From contig CP030158.1 of NCBI GenBank assembly GCA_003285105.1, positions 2,642,501 through 2,706,500 on the forward strand: DNA of 64,000 nucleotides, written 5' to 3'. The DNA is from Roseithermus sacchariphilus. GTDB lineage: Bacteria; Bacteroidota; Rhodothermia; Rhodothermales; MEBIC09517. The notes below the pieces were generated by a model that saw only the letters and a program-made list of their open reading frames with translations, was not told the origin of the DNA and did not search any database. Of this stretch, positions 1 through 7,856 are shown one piece after another; the first letter of the stretch is position 1, and every line of letters starts with the position of its first letter. The position numbers and the translations under genes are program-made.

Positions 1-162
1 CGCTTCTACCACGACGAAGCGGCCCACGACGGCGAGTACATCGTCTTCGAGGGCGAGGTGGAAGCCGGCGGCCTGCGCCTGCCTCGAACGCGGGCCTGGT
101 ACACCAACCAGGACGGCCGGTATCTGGGAACCGACACGGTCGAAGCCTACCGCATCCGGTAG
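1..162 (+). CDS. C-terminal fragment of an unidentified protein
   Basis: The window opens inside a reading frame that runs from base 1 to a TAG at 160-162 and encodes the last 53 residues of a protein. The fragment is polar and beta-rich, with the stretches YIVFEGEVEAGG and RAWYTNQDGRYLGTD, and ends in YRIR. The style resembles Bacteroidota proteins made of repeated beta strands, but no family can be assigned from so short a piece. The next gene is convergent, ending at 192, so this is the 3' end of a plus-strand unit. Confidence 0.6.
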   Translation, partial: RFYHDEAAHDGEYIVFEGEVEAGGLRLPRTRAWYTNQDGRYLGTDTVEAYRIR

Positions 163-191
163 GGCGCCCACGTTGCGGGCCGGGGTGTGGC

Positions 192-1478
192 TTACAGCAC
201 CGCGTCGTCGGTGGCGGGGGTGCCCAGGGCGTACTGCGGCGTGTGCGCCCCGCCGAGCAGGGGGAGCAGGCGGTCCCGTTCCGCTTCGAAGGCGGCCCGG
301 TACGTCTCCTCGATCGGGCGGGAGGGCGGCATCTTCTCCCGCAGCGGATCCACCTGCACCCCGTTCTTCCAGAAGCGATAGCAGACGTGCGGCCCCGTGG
401 CCAGGCCCGTACTGCCCACGTACCCGATCACGTCCCCCTGCCGGACGCGGGTGCCGCGCTGGATCCCCCGCGCGAACCTGGACATGTGCAGGTACCCGGT
501 CGTGTACGTGCCGTTGTGGCGGATCTTGACGTAGTTGCCGTTGCCGCGGGTATAGCCGGCCTCGATGACGACGCCGTCGCCGGTGGCCCGGATCGGTGTG
601 CCGGTGGGGGCGGCGTAGTCGGTGCCCAGGTGGGCACGGCGGCGTTTGAGGACGGGGTGGAAGCGGTTGGGGTTGTAGCGCGAGGTGAGGCGGTAATATT
701 CGAGGGGGGCTTTCAGGAACGCCTTGCGCAGGCTGTTACCCTGCTCGTCAAAGTAGTCCGTACCTTCTTCCCGCTCGAACCGGAAGGCATAGAAGTCCTG
801 GCCGAAGTGTGAGAACCGGGCGGCAACGATGCTGCCGATGCCCACGGGCTCGTCGTCGATCACCTGCTCCTCGTACACGATCGAGAAGCCGTCTCCCGGC
901 TGAATGCGGAAGAAGTCGATCTGCCAGGCATACACCTCGGACAGGCGCACCGCCAGCAGCGGGTTGACGCCCTGCTCGGCCAGAGCCTCGTAGAGCGAAC
1001 GGGTGATGACGCCCTCTACGGAGCGGCGAACCGTGTGCACCGGTCGCTCGCCGATGCGGACGTTGAGGGAGTCGTCCAGGCTAAAGACGACGTAGGTGAT
1101 GGGATCGGGCTGATAGACGAGGTAGCGGGCGGCCTGCAGGGAGTCGTCCCGATAGATGCGCAGCGTTTTGCCGGCCTGGATGCGGCGGACGCTGAAGACG
1201 TCCTCGGCGGAACGGGCCAGCCGGAAGACCTGCCCGGGCGGGACGTTGTGTTCGGCGAGGATGTCGGAAAAGGTCTGGTTGCGCCGGATGCGATGCTCGA
1301 CCACGTCGTACGCGCCGGTTTCGAAGCCGAAGGCGTCGTAGGTGACTGCCGGTTCGGCCGGCTGCGGGGGGGGCGGTGTCTCCTCCGGCCTCGTCGGCGT
1401 GCGGGTCAGCAGCAGGCCGGTGCTGACGGCGAGGACGACCGATGCGACGGCGACGAGGAGGCGGGTGCGTGCGGGCAT
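192..1478 (-). CDS. M23 family peptidoglycan metallopeptidase
   Basis: Predicted 428-residue envelope protein. The ATG at 1478 places a single hydrophobic anchor or signal (LLVAVASVVLAVSTGLLL) right at the N-terminus; the longer frame upstream is low-complexity and unlikely. A Pro-rich linker follows, then an OapA/LysM-like segment (HRIRRNQTFSDIL, about 62-110), a beta-rich middle part, and a C-terminal M23/LytM domain (about 280-380) with HLGTDY and GYLHMSRF. The usual final HxH is HVC here (GPHVCYRF), so one zinc-ligand His is Cys. Family members cut peptide cross-links in peptidoglycan during cell growth or division. It stands alone, with the cobalamin genes behind it on the same strand (about 95 bp gap). 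Confidence 0.85.
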   Translation of the reverse strand: MPARTRLLVAVASVVLAVSTGLLLTRTPTRPEETPPPPQPAEPAVTYDAFGFETGAYDVVEHRIRRNQTFSDILAEHNVPPGQVFRLARSAEDVFSVRRIQAGKTLRIYRDDSLQAARYLVYQPDPITYVVFSLDDSLNVRIGERPVHTVRRSVEGVITRSLYEALAEQGVNPLLAVRLSEVYAWQIDFFRIQPGDGFSIVYEEQVIDDEPVGIGSIVAARFSHFGQDFYAFRFEREEGTDYFDEQGNSLRKAFLKAPLEYYRLTSRYNPNRFHPVLKRRRAHLGTDYAAPTGTPIRATGDGVVIEAGYTRGNGNYVKIRHNGTYTTGYLHMSRFARGIQRGTRVRQGDVIGYVGSTGLATGPHVCYRFWKNGVQVDPLREKMPPSRPIEETYRAAFEAERDRLLPLLGGAHTPQYALGTPATDDAVL

Positions 1479-1572
1479 GGCAACCGGGGGGATCGGGCGG
1501 TGGCGGGTGGGTGGGGGGTGTCTGAACGTATCGGCGGAATATACGGATTCGCAAATTCGCCATCCCGGCGGT

Positions 1573-2133
1573 TCAGCGCGGTGTAGGGGCCCAGGTGGAC
1601 TCGGAGACGCCGGCACGGCGGTTGACCCAGCGGGCGAGCACGAAGAGCAGGTCCGAGAGGCGGTTCAGGTAGATGAGGCCTTGCTCGTTCAGGGGCTCAT
1701 CGGCCATGGCCTCCACCACGTGCCGCTCGGCGCGGCGGCAGACCGTGCGGGCCACGTGCAGCGTGGCCGCCGCCGGGGTGCCGCCGGGCAGGATGAAGTG
1801 CTTGAGCGGCGGCAGGTCGGCTTCGAGGCGGTCAATGTCTTCTTCCAGACGGAGCACGTGCCGCGGTTCGATGCGGGGCACCGTCGGGCCGGCGTCGAGC
1901 GGCGTGGCGAGGTCGGCGCCGAGGACGAACAACTCCTCCTGCAGCCGTCCCAGGAGCGGTTCGGCGAGGTCGGCGCCGGGGTGCGCTTGCAGGTGGCTGC
2001 GCGCCAGGCCCAGCACGGAGTTGGCCTCGTCGACGGTGCCGTAGGCGCGGATGCGGGGGTGGTGCTTGGGCACACGGCCTCCGCCGAAGAGGGCGGTGGA
2101 GCCGGTGTCGCCGGTGCGGGTGTAGATCTTCAT
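1573..2133 (-). CDS. ATP:cob(I)alamin adenosyltransferase, PduO type
   Basis: 186-residue protein with the N-terminal MKIYTRTGDTGSTALFGGGR nucleotide-binding signature and the later segments ILPGGTPAAATLHVARTVCRRAER and NRLSDLLFVLAR that are diagnostic of the PduO/MMAB family. The enzyme transfers the adenosyl group of ATP to the cobalt of cob(I)alamin to make coenzyme B12. Full family length. Its ATG overlaps the last codon of the upstream ABC ATPase gene (ATGA, 2130-2133), so the two are translationally coupled. The pair therefore links corrinoid import to activation. Confidence 0.92.
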   Translation of the reverse strand: MKIYTRTGDTGSTALFGGGRVPKHHPRIRAYGTVDEANSVLGLARSHLQAHPGADLAEPLLGRLQEELFVLGADLATPLDAGPTVPRIEPRHVLRLEEDIDRLEADLPPLKHFILPGGTPAAATLHVARTVCRRAERHVVEAMADEPLNEQGLIYLNRLSDLLFVLARWVNRRAGVSESTWAPTPR

Positions 2134-2951
2134 CGGACAGGGGACATCGGGACGGTGGATGGGGAGGCGGGCCGGGGGGCCACCGGGCGGTCATAGCGGA
2201 TGCGGACGTAGCCGTCGGCCTCGACGGTCACACGGGCGTGCATGCGGAACACGTCGGCCAGCAGCGCTTCGGTCAGCACCTCGGCGGGGGGGCCGGCAGC
2301 CACCCGCCGGCCCCGGTGCAGGACGATCAGGGCGTCCGAGAACCGGGCGGCGAGTTCGAGGTCATGGAACACCGCGATGACGGTGCGGCCGCTGCGTACC
2401 AGCTCATCGACGACGTACATGATCTCGAACTGGTGGTGCACGTCCAGGTGGGTCGTCGGCTCGTCGAGCAGCAGCAGGTCGGCTTCCTGGGCCAGGGCCT
2501 GGGCGAGGAACACCCGCTGCAACTCCCCGCCGCTGAGCGAAAGGGCCGAGCGGTGCGCGAAGGCGTCCATCTCCACCCGCTCCAGCGCCGCCCGGGCTCG
2601 TGCGTGGTCCGTCACCGTGTAGCCTTCCAGCCAGGGCTTGTGGGGGGCGCGGCCGAGCAGCACCAGGTCGATGACGGTGAAGTCGAAGCCGAGCGTGGCG
2701 GCCTGCCGGAGGAACGCCAGGCGCCGGGCCAGCGCGCGCGGACGCCAGCGCCGCACCTCCTGCCCCCACAGCGTCAGCCGACCCCGATAGGGCAGGAGGC
2801 CCCCGACGGCCCGCAGCAGCGTCGTCTTGCCGCTGCCGTTGGGGCCTACCAGCCCGATCCATTGCCCGGCCTCCACGGCCAGATCCAGCCGGTCCAGGAT
2901 CGTCGTGCCGTCCAGGCAAACCGTCAGGTCGTGTGCGGCGAGCAGAGACAC
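2130..2951 (-). CDS. ABC transporter ATP-binding protein, BtuD/FecE type (probable vitamin B12 import)
   Basis: 273 residues. Walker A GPNGSGKTT is at about 36-44, signature LSGGELQRV at about 138-146 and Walker B with LLLLDEPTTHLD at about 160-170, followed by the switch His in IAVFHDLELAARFSD. The sequence is of the FecE/BtuD/HmuV class that powers uptake of cobalamin, haem or ferric siderophores. The four-base overlap with a cob(I)alamin adenosyltransferase makes corrinoid the best guess for the substrate. No permease (BtuC) or binding protein (BtuF) lies in the window; the next gene upstream is divergent. The ATPase must therefore work with membrane subunits encoded elsewhere, or the import genes have been separated. 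Confidence 0.88.
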   Translation of the reverse strand: MSLLAAHDLTVCLDGTTILDRLDLAVEAGQWIGLVGPNGSGKTTLLRAVGGLLPYRGRLTLWGQEVRRWRPRALARRLAFLRQAATLGFDFTVIDLVLLGRAPHKPWLEGYTVTDHARARAALERVEMDAFAHRSALSLSGGELQRVFLAQALAQEADLLLLDEPTTHLDVHHQFEIMYVVDELVRSGRTVIAVFHDLELAARFSDALIVLHRGRRVAAGPPAEVLTEALLADVFRMHARVTVEADGYVRIRYDRPVAPRPASPSTVPMSPVR

Positions 2952-3081
2952 GGGAGGCGAAGGGGGGCGCGGCGGGACGGAACAAACCCGAACGGCGGCA
3001 CTTTGAGCCCACGGGCCGGGCGAACGCCTCTGCTATATGCCCGCCCGCTGGTTTCGATCCCGCTTTGCCCGCCGCCCCTCC

Positions 3082-3564
3082 ATGCGCTGGTTCGCCTTCC
3101 TGCTGTCGTTGCTGTTGATGGCCGGGCTGTCGACGGCCGGCTGCGATTCGACCGGTCCTCAGGAGACGTTCGAGGACGACGCCTCCCGCCCGCCCTCCGG
3201 CTTCACCCGCACGGATGCCAACGGCGGGGTGCTGTCGGTCGATGAGGACGACTGGCGGACGGCGCCGGCGTTCGCCGGCATCGTGCGGGTCAGCCCGGCC
3301 CATCCCAATCCCCCCGGGGACCAGTTCGTCAACATCCCCGTCTCGGTCTTTCAGTTCAACCAGGTGCGCGGGGGCCTGGTGGTGCGCGCGCTCGACGCCG
3401 CGGATCGCTTCATCGTGCTGGACGAGATCCAGCAGGCCAGCAGCCCGGGGGCCTACGTCTTCACCTTCAGCCCGTCCCTGATCGGGCGGCGGGGGCTGGT
3501 GCGCCTCTTCATCCTCGACGGCTTCGGGAAGCTCGTCTCCTACGGGGATCTGATGATCGAGTGA
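3082..3564 (+). CDS. Small predicted lipoprotein, function unknown
   Basis: Start ATG at 3082 gives a textbook lipoprotein signal: MRWFAFLLSLLLMAGLSTAG followed by the acylated Cys at residue 21. The mature part is about 140 residues, begins with an acidic linker, and is then beta-rich (RVSPAHPNPPGDQFVNIPV, FNQVRGGLVVRALD, RRGLVRLFILDGFGKL). The phrase AHPNPPGDQF recalls the start of C-terminal sorting-type beta-sandwiches (YPNPF), so it may be a small Ig-like surface lipoprotein. It is divergent from the ABC ATPase and convergent with the next T9SS gene. No enzymatic motif is visible. Confidence 0.7.
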   Translation: MRWFAFLLSLLLMAGLSTAGCDSTGPQETFEDDASRPPSGFTRTDANGGVLSVDEDDWRTAPAFAGIVRVSPAHPNPPGDQFVNIPVSVFQFNQVRGGLVVRALDAADRFIVLDEIQQASSPGAYVFTFSPSLIGRRGLVRLFILDGFGKLVSYGDLMIE

Positions 3565-3598
3565 GGCGCGCGGCCGCGTGGGGGAGGCGCCGCCGGGG

Positions 3599-4000
3599 CT
3601 ACTTGAGCAGCGTGACCTGGCGCGTGGCCGTGAAGGTCTGCCCCTGGACCCGGTACAGGTAGATGCCCGAGGGCAGGTCGCCGGCTTCGAAGAGGAAGGT
3701 GCGGGTTTCGCCGGCGTCCATGACGCCGCTGAAGAGCGTGCGTACCCGCTGGCCCAGCAACGTGAACACCTCGACCGTGACGGCCTGGCGGTCCCGCACC
3801 GTCAGGCTGAACGTGGTGCGGGGGTTGAAGGGGTTGGGGTACGCCGCCGAGAGCACGTAGCCCTCCGGCAGGTCCGGATCGCCGGAGAGGGCCGGTGCGG
3901 CGGCGGGAGCCGGGACGGACGGAGCCGCCCGCCCGACCCCCGCGAGCACCGGAAGCAGCAGAAGCAGAAGGAACAGCCGTCGTAGCACGCCGGGCATCAT
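3599..4000 (-). CDS. Minimal T9SS-sorted protein (signal peptide plus sorting domain only)
   Basis: From the ATG at 4000 (a second ATG follows immediately at 3997) the product is 133 residues: a Leu-rich signal peptide, an Ala/Pro-rich spacer of about 30 residues, then a complete type A C-terminal domain, AYPNPFNPRTTFSLTV through SGIYLYRVQGQTFTATRQV and ending TLLK. Type A domains direct proteins across the outer membrane by T9SS in Bacteroidota and relatives and are removed by PorU. There is almost no cargo in front of the domain, so it is either a degenerate remnant or a free sorting module. It is a tandem neighbour of the next T9SS gene on the same strand and may share its promoter. Confidence 0.75.
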   Translation of the reverse strand: MMPGVLRRLFLLLLLLPVLAGVGRAAPSVPAPAAAPALSGDPDLPEGYVLSAAYPNPFNPRTTFSLTVRDRQAVTVEVFTLLGQRVRTLFSGVMDAGETRTFLFEAGDLPSGIYLYRVQGQTFTATRQVTLLK

Positions 4001-4093
4001 GGAGTCGCGTTCGGTGAAGGGGACGGTGCCCGTCCGGGCACGCGTGGAGAGACGACACCATGAAAGCAAAAATCGCGCCGTGGCGACGGGTTG

Positions 4094-4978
4094 TCACTTC
4101 AGCAGCGTGACGGGGCGCGTGGCCGAGAAGGACGTGCCGGTGGCGCGGTAGAGATAGACGCCGCTCGGCAGGTCGCCGGCCTCGAAGGTGATGGTCTGCG
4201 GCACCTGCGCCTCGAGCACGCCATCGAAGAGGACGCGCACGCGCCGGCCCAGGAGCGAGTAGACGGCCACGACCACGTGCTGCCGGGTGGGCACCGTCAC
4301 GGTGAAGCGCGTGGAGGGGTTGAAGGGATTCGGGTAGGCCTCGGACAGGTGAAAGGTGCCGGCCAGGTCCAGCGTAACCTCGACGGTGGGGCTGTAGGCG
4401 AAGGTGCCGTCGTAATCCACCTGCTTGAGCCGGAAGACGTGCCGGCCCGGCGGCAGGCCGGAAACGGGGTAGTCGTAGTGCTGCCGGAGAGTCGTCGTCC
4501 CGTGGCCCTCGACGAAGCCGAGCGGGGCAAACGTCACGTTGTCCACGCTGTGCTGCACCTCGAAGCCGGCGTTGTTCAGTTCGCTGGCCGTGGTCCAGGA
4601 GAGCCGAACGGTGCCCTCGTGGAGGGTCGCTTCGAAGGCGGTGAGTTCGACCGGCAGGGCGCTCTGGAGGCTTCCGGCGCTGCCCGGGGAGCCGAGGTCG
4701 GTGCCGGCGCCGGTGTAGGTGGCCTGCCGCTCGAGCGCCTCGACCCAGAAGGCGGGGTCGTTGCTTGCCGTGATGACGTGGCTGTCCGAGCCGTCGTCCC
4801 GGATCGTCCAGCCTTCGAGGTCGATCGCGGCGGTGGTGGGGTTGAACACCTCGAACCACTCGCCGGCGGAGTCGTTGACGTCGCGTGGGTTCTGCATGAT
4901 CTCGGAGATCAGCAGGTTCTGAGCAGCGGCGCTCATGGGGAGCGCCAGGAGGATCACGAGCGGTAGCACGATGCGCAT
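4094..4978 (-). CDS. T9SS-sorted surface protein with lamin-tail domain
   Basis: 294 residues: signal peptide (MRIVLPLVILLALPMSAAAQ), a lamin-tail-like domain starting NLLISEIMQNPRDVNDSAGEWFEVFNP and GWTIRDDGSDSHVI, a fibronectin-III-like segment (LSWTTASELNNAGFEVQ, about 125-195), and a type A sorting domain (YPNPFNPSTRF to the terminal TLLK). The lamin-tail fold looks internally shortened: after DSHVI the chain goes straight to FWVEALERQATYTGAGTDLGSPG, which resembles the closing strand of the domain. Such proteins are surface-displayed, often calcium or polymer associated, and of unknown specific role. It precedes the mini sorting-domain gene by about 90 bp on the same strand. Confidence 0.8.
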   Translation of the reverse strand: MRIVLPLVILLALPMSAAAQNLLISEIMQNPRDVNDSAGEWFEVFNPTTAAIDLEGWTIRDDGSDSHVITASNDPAFWVEALERQATYTGAGTDLGSPGSAGSLQSALPVELTAFEATLHEGTVRLSWTTASELNNAGFEVQHSVDNVTFAPLGFVEGHGTTTLRQHYDYPVSGLPPGRHVFRLKQVDYDGTFAYSPTVEVTLDLAGTFHLSEAYPNPFNPSTRFTVTVPTRQHVVVAVYSLLGRRVRVLFDGVLEAQVPQTITFEAGDLPSGVYLYRATGTSFSATRPVTLLK

Positions 4979-5192
4979 CGGTGGAAGGGGTCGGGTTGGG
5001 GGAAGTGGACGGCGGAGTATAGGCCGCTCCGGCGCAATTCGCTTCGTAGGACCGGCGCATCGACCGGGGAGAGGCGGCGTAGCGGGGCCTGCGCCGGAAC
5101 GTCACACGGATGTCGCCTCGCCGTCGGGCGCGGGAGGCCGTGGCGGCGTAGATTTCCGTCGACGCCCGCATCCAGCCCTCCCGGAGCGCCCC

Positions 5193-5930
5193 ATGCCGCC
5201 GCCCTCGTTTGCCACCCGCTCGCAGGCCCGCGAGATGATGGATGACTTCTCGATCACGGACGACCGGCTCGGCCGGGCGCTCCGGGATCTGCAGGTGGTC
5301 AACCGATGGCTGGGCGGGTATGCCGGGACGATGGCGGTGCTGGCGCCGTACCTGCGGGCGCGGCCGGGGCATCCGACGCGGATCCTGGACCTCGGCACCG
5401 GCGGGGCCGACTTTCCGGCGTACCTCGTCCGCTGGGCGGCCGCACGCGGCCTGGCGGTGTCCGTCGTCGGCGTCGATGCCAACCCGGCCACCGTCCGCTG
5501 GGCCCGGCAGCGGCTCGACCGGACGTTGCCGCCTTCGCTGCGGGAGCGGGTGCGCCTGGAGGTTGGCGATGCGCTGGCGCTGGAGGCGGACGCCGGCTGC
5601 TTCGACGTGGCGGTGGCCTCGCTCTTCCTGCACCACTTCGATGCGCCCGCGGCTGTCGCCCTGCTGCGCGAGATGCAGCGCGTCGCCTCCGCCGGCCTCA
5701 TCGTCAACGACCTGCACCGGCACCCGGTGGCCTACCACGCCATCCGGGCTCTGGCGCACGGGTTGCCCGTTTCGCCCATGTTTCGCCACGACGCCCCGCT
5801 GTCGGTGCTGCGCGGCTTTCGCCGGGACGAGCTGGAGGCGCTGGCCGCAGAGGCCGGGCTGCCGGCCGTCCGGCTGCACTGGCGCTGGGCGTTTCGCTGG
5901 ATCCTGACCACCCTGCCCGAGCAGACATGA
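5193..5930 (+). CDS. Class I SAM-dependent methyltransferase
   Basis: 245 residues from ATG 5193, chosen because the frame upstream is Arg/Gly-rich shadow sequence. Motif I is ILDLGTGGADFP (about 64-75), the acidic ribose-binding strand is VVGVDANPATV, and post-motif strands include FDVAVASLFLHHFD. This is a UbiE/Methyltransf_11 type small-molecule enzyme. The stop overlaps the start of the following flavoprotein gene (ATGA at 5927-5930), so both work on the same substrate or pathway. In Bacteroidota this methyltransferase and FAD-oxidoreductase pair is commonly found beside type III polyketide synthases making alkylresorcinol/alkylquinone lipids. No synthase is in the window, so that role is inference only. 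Confidence 0.8.
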   Translation: MPPPSFATRSQAREMMDDFSITDDRLGRALRDLQVVNRWLGGYAGTMAVLAPYLRARPGHPTRILDLGTGGADFPAYLVRWAAARGLAVSVVGVDANPATVRWARQRLDRTLPPSLRERVRLEVGDALALEADAGCFDVAVASLFLHHFDAPAAVALLREMQRVASAGLIVNDLHRHPVAYHAIRALAHGLPVSPMFRHDAPLSVLRGFRRDELEALAAEAGLPAVRLHWRWAFRWILTTLPEQT

Positions 5931-7054
5931 CCCGGCATTGTGATGTGTTGATCGTGGGCGGCGGGCTGGCCGGTTGCAGCGCCGCCATCCAGCTTGCCCG
6001 GCGCGGCTATGCCGTTCGCCTGGTCGAAAAGCGGCGGTATCCGGCCCATCGGCTGTGCGGGGAGTTCCTCTCGCCCGAGGTGCAGGGGCAGTTCGAGCGG
6101 CTGGGAGTGGCCGGGGCCGTCCGGGCCGCCGGCGCACGGGCTATCGACACGTTCTGGCTGACCGCGCCGGACGGCCGGGGCTGCCGGGGGCGGTTGCCGG
6201 GCACGGCGCTGGGGCTGAGCCGCTACACGCTGGACCGGCTGCTCTTCGAGGCGGCCGCCGGAGCGGGGGCCGTGGCCGAGGCGGGGCGGACCGTGCGGGG
6301 CGTGGCCGGTACGCTGGCCGAGGGGTTCCGCGTGCGGGTGGACGAGGAGGAGGTGCGGGCGCGGGTGGTGCTGGGTGCGTTCGGCCGCCGCAGCACCCTG
6401 GATCGTGTGTTGCAGCGGCCGTTTCTGCGCCAGAGCACGCCGTGGGTGGCCTTCAAGGCGCATTACACCGGGGTCGATGTGGCCGGCGTCATCGAACTGC
6501 ACGCCTTCCCCGGCGGGTACTGCGGCCTCTCCGAGGTCGAGGGCGGCCGCGTCAACGTGTGCTGGATCGGGCAGGCGGACGCGCTGCGTGCCGCCGGCGG
6601 CCGCCCGGAGGCCTACATCGCGCAGACCCTCTGCCGCAACCCCGTGCTGGCCGAGCGCTTCGGGGCGATGACCCGCCTGACGCCCTCGTTCGAAGCCGTC
6701 AGCCAGATCACCTTCCGCGTCAAAGGCACGTTTGCCGGCGACGTGGGGCTGCTCGGCGATGCGGCGGGCATGATCGCGCCGCTGTGCGGGGACGGCATGG
6801 CGATGGCGCTGCGCTCGGCGGAGCTGGTGGTGCCGCCGGTGGAGGGCCTGCTGGCGGGGACCCTGGAGCCGGAGGCGTTCCGTGAGGCCTACAGCCGGGC
6901 CTGGCAGCAGGAGTTTCGGGCGCGGCTGCGCCTCGGGCGGTGGCTGCACCGGGCCGGGGAGCGACCCGCGCTGGCACGCCTGGCCGTGGGCACCCTCGCC
7001 CGGTGGCCCCGCCTGGGGGCCTGGCTGGTGCACCGGACGCGCGGCGGTTCCTGA
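5927..7054 (+). CDS. FAD-dependent oxidoreductase, geranylgeranyl-reductase-like
   Basis: 375 residues. The N-terminal dinucleotide-binding motif DVLIVGGGLAGCSAA (about 6-20) and the second FAD motif GDVGLLGDAAGMIAPLCGDG (about 268-288) are intact, and RLCGEFLSPE resembles the substrate-side motif of the geranylgeranyl reductase / FixC group. These enzymes reduce isoprenoid or polyketide double bonds or hydroxylate quinone precursors. Translation is coupled to the upstream methyltransferase by a four-base overlap. The C-terminus is Arg- and Leu-rich and could associate with the membrane. The substrate is unknown. Confidence 0.82.
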   Translation: MTRHCDVLIVGGGLAGCSAAIQLARRGYAVRLVEKRRYPAHRLCGEFLSPEVQGQFERLGVAGAVRAAGARAIDTFWLTAPDGRGCRGRLPGTALGLSRYTLDRLLFEAAAGAGAVAEAGRTVRGVAGTLAEGFRVRVDEEEVRARVVLGAFGRRSTLDRVLQRPFLRQSTPWVAFKAHYTGVDVAGVIELHAFPGGYCGLSEVEGGRVNVCWIGQADALRAAGGRPEAYIAQTLCRNPVLAERFGAMTRLTPSFEAVSQITFRVKGTFAGDVGLLGDAAGMIAPLCGDGMAMALRSAELVVPPVEGLLAGTLEPEAFREAYSRAWQQEFRARLRLGRWLHRAGERPALARLAVGTLARWPRLGAWLVHRTRGGS

Positions 7055-7076
7055 CGCCGGCGACGCCCGGCCCCGC

Positions 7077-7856
7077 TCAGGCAGCCTGGCGGGCGTCGAG
7101 CCGGTCCAGTTCGTCCTGGATGATCTGCTGCAGCATCTCGAACGTTTCGTGGATGCGCCGGACGATGGCCGGCGCCTGCTCCAGCGAGCCGCCCCGGCTC
7201 AGCGACTCCAGCTCGGCGCACAGCTGCTGCAGCTCCCGCGCCCCGATGGCGCCGCTGCTCGACTTCAGCGTGTGGGCGGCCTCCCGCGTCTGGTTCGGGT
7301 CCGCCGCGCCCAGACCGGCGTCGATGCCGGCGAGCAGTTCCGGAGCCACGTTCAGGTAGTCGGTCAGGATCTCCCGGACGAAGTCCAGGTCGTCGCCGGC
7401 CAGTTCGGTGAGCTGAGTGCGGATGGTATCGATCATGGGTACGACGGGGATGGTGGTGTCAGATGAAGGAGACTCGGTGGATGCCGGGGCTGCGTCGGCG
7501 CGACGGGCGTCCCGGCAGCGGTCCAGGGCCGCCGCCAGCTCGTCCAGCCGCGTCGGCTTGCTGACATAGTCGTCCATGCCGGCTTCGAGGAGGCGGCGGC
7601 GGTCCTCCGGCATGGCGCTGGCCGTCATGGCCACGATGCGGGGCTGGCGATGGGCCGGCAGGGTGTCCCGGATGAGGCGGGTCGCCTCCAGCCCGTCCAG
7701 GTCCGGCATGTGCAGGTCCATCAGAACCAGGTCGTAGGCCTGCTGCTGCACGGCCTCGACGGCCTGGCGGCCATCGGCGGCGACGTCGGCCTGCGCTCCC
7801 AGCTTCGCCAGCATGCGCAGGGCCACCTGCTGGTTGACGCGGTTGTCCTCGGCCAC
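7077..7856 (-). CDS. Detached C-terminal part of hybrid histidine kinase: receiver domain plus HPt
   Basis: This frame carries a full second receiver domain (ILVAEDNRVNQQVALRML; phosphoacceptor Asp in LVLMDLHMPDLDG; MTAS; SKP) followed by a Glu/Ala linker and an HPt domain with the phosphorylatable His in REAAHTLKSSSGAIG. The first codon counted here is a GTG inside the receiver strand, so it is not a natural start. The same frame continues upstream to about 8000 as a Pro/Ala/Ser/Glu linker (PATPSEPASG, AEEASPAEASP). The preceding kinase reads out of frame by one base exactly at a C6 run. It therefore represents the 3' end of the kinase gene, translated only if the frame is restored. Confidence 0.75.
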   Translation of the reverse strand: MAEDNRVNQQVALRMLAKLGAQADVAADGRQAVEAVQQQAYDLVLMDLHMPDLDGLEATRLIRDTLPAHRQPRIVAMTASAMPEDRRRLLEAGMDDYVSKPTRLDELAAALDRCRDARRADAAPASTESPSSDTTIPVVPMIDTIRTQLTELAGDDLDFVREILTDYLNVAPELLAGIDAGLGAADPNQTREAAHTLKSSSGAIGARELQQLCAELESLSRGGSLEQAPAIVRRIHETFEMLQQIIQDELDRLDARQAA

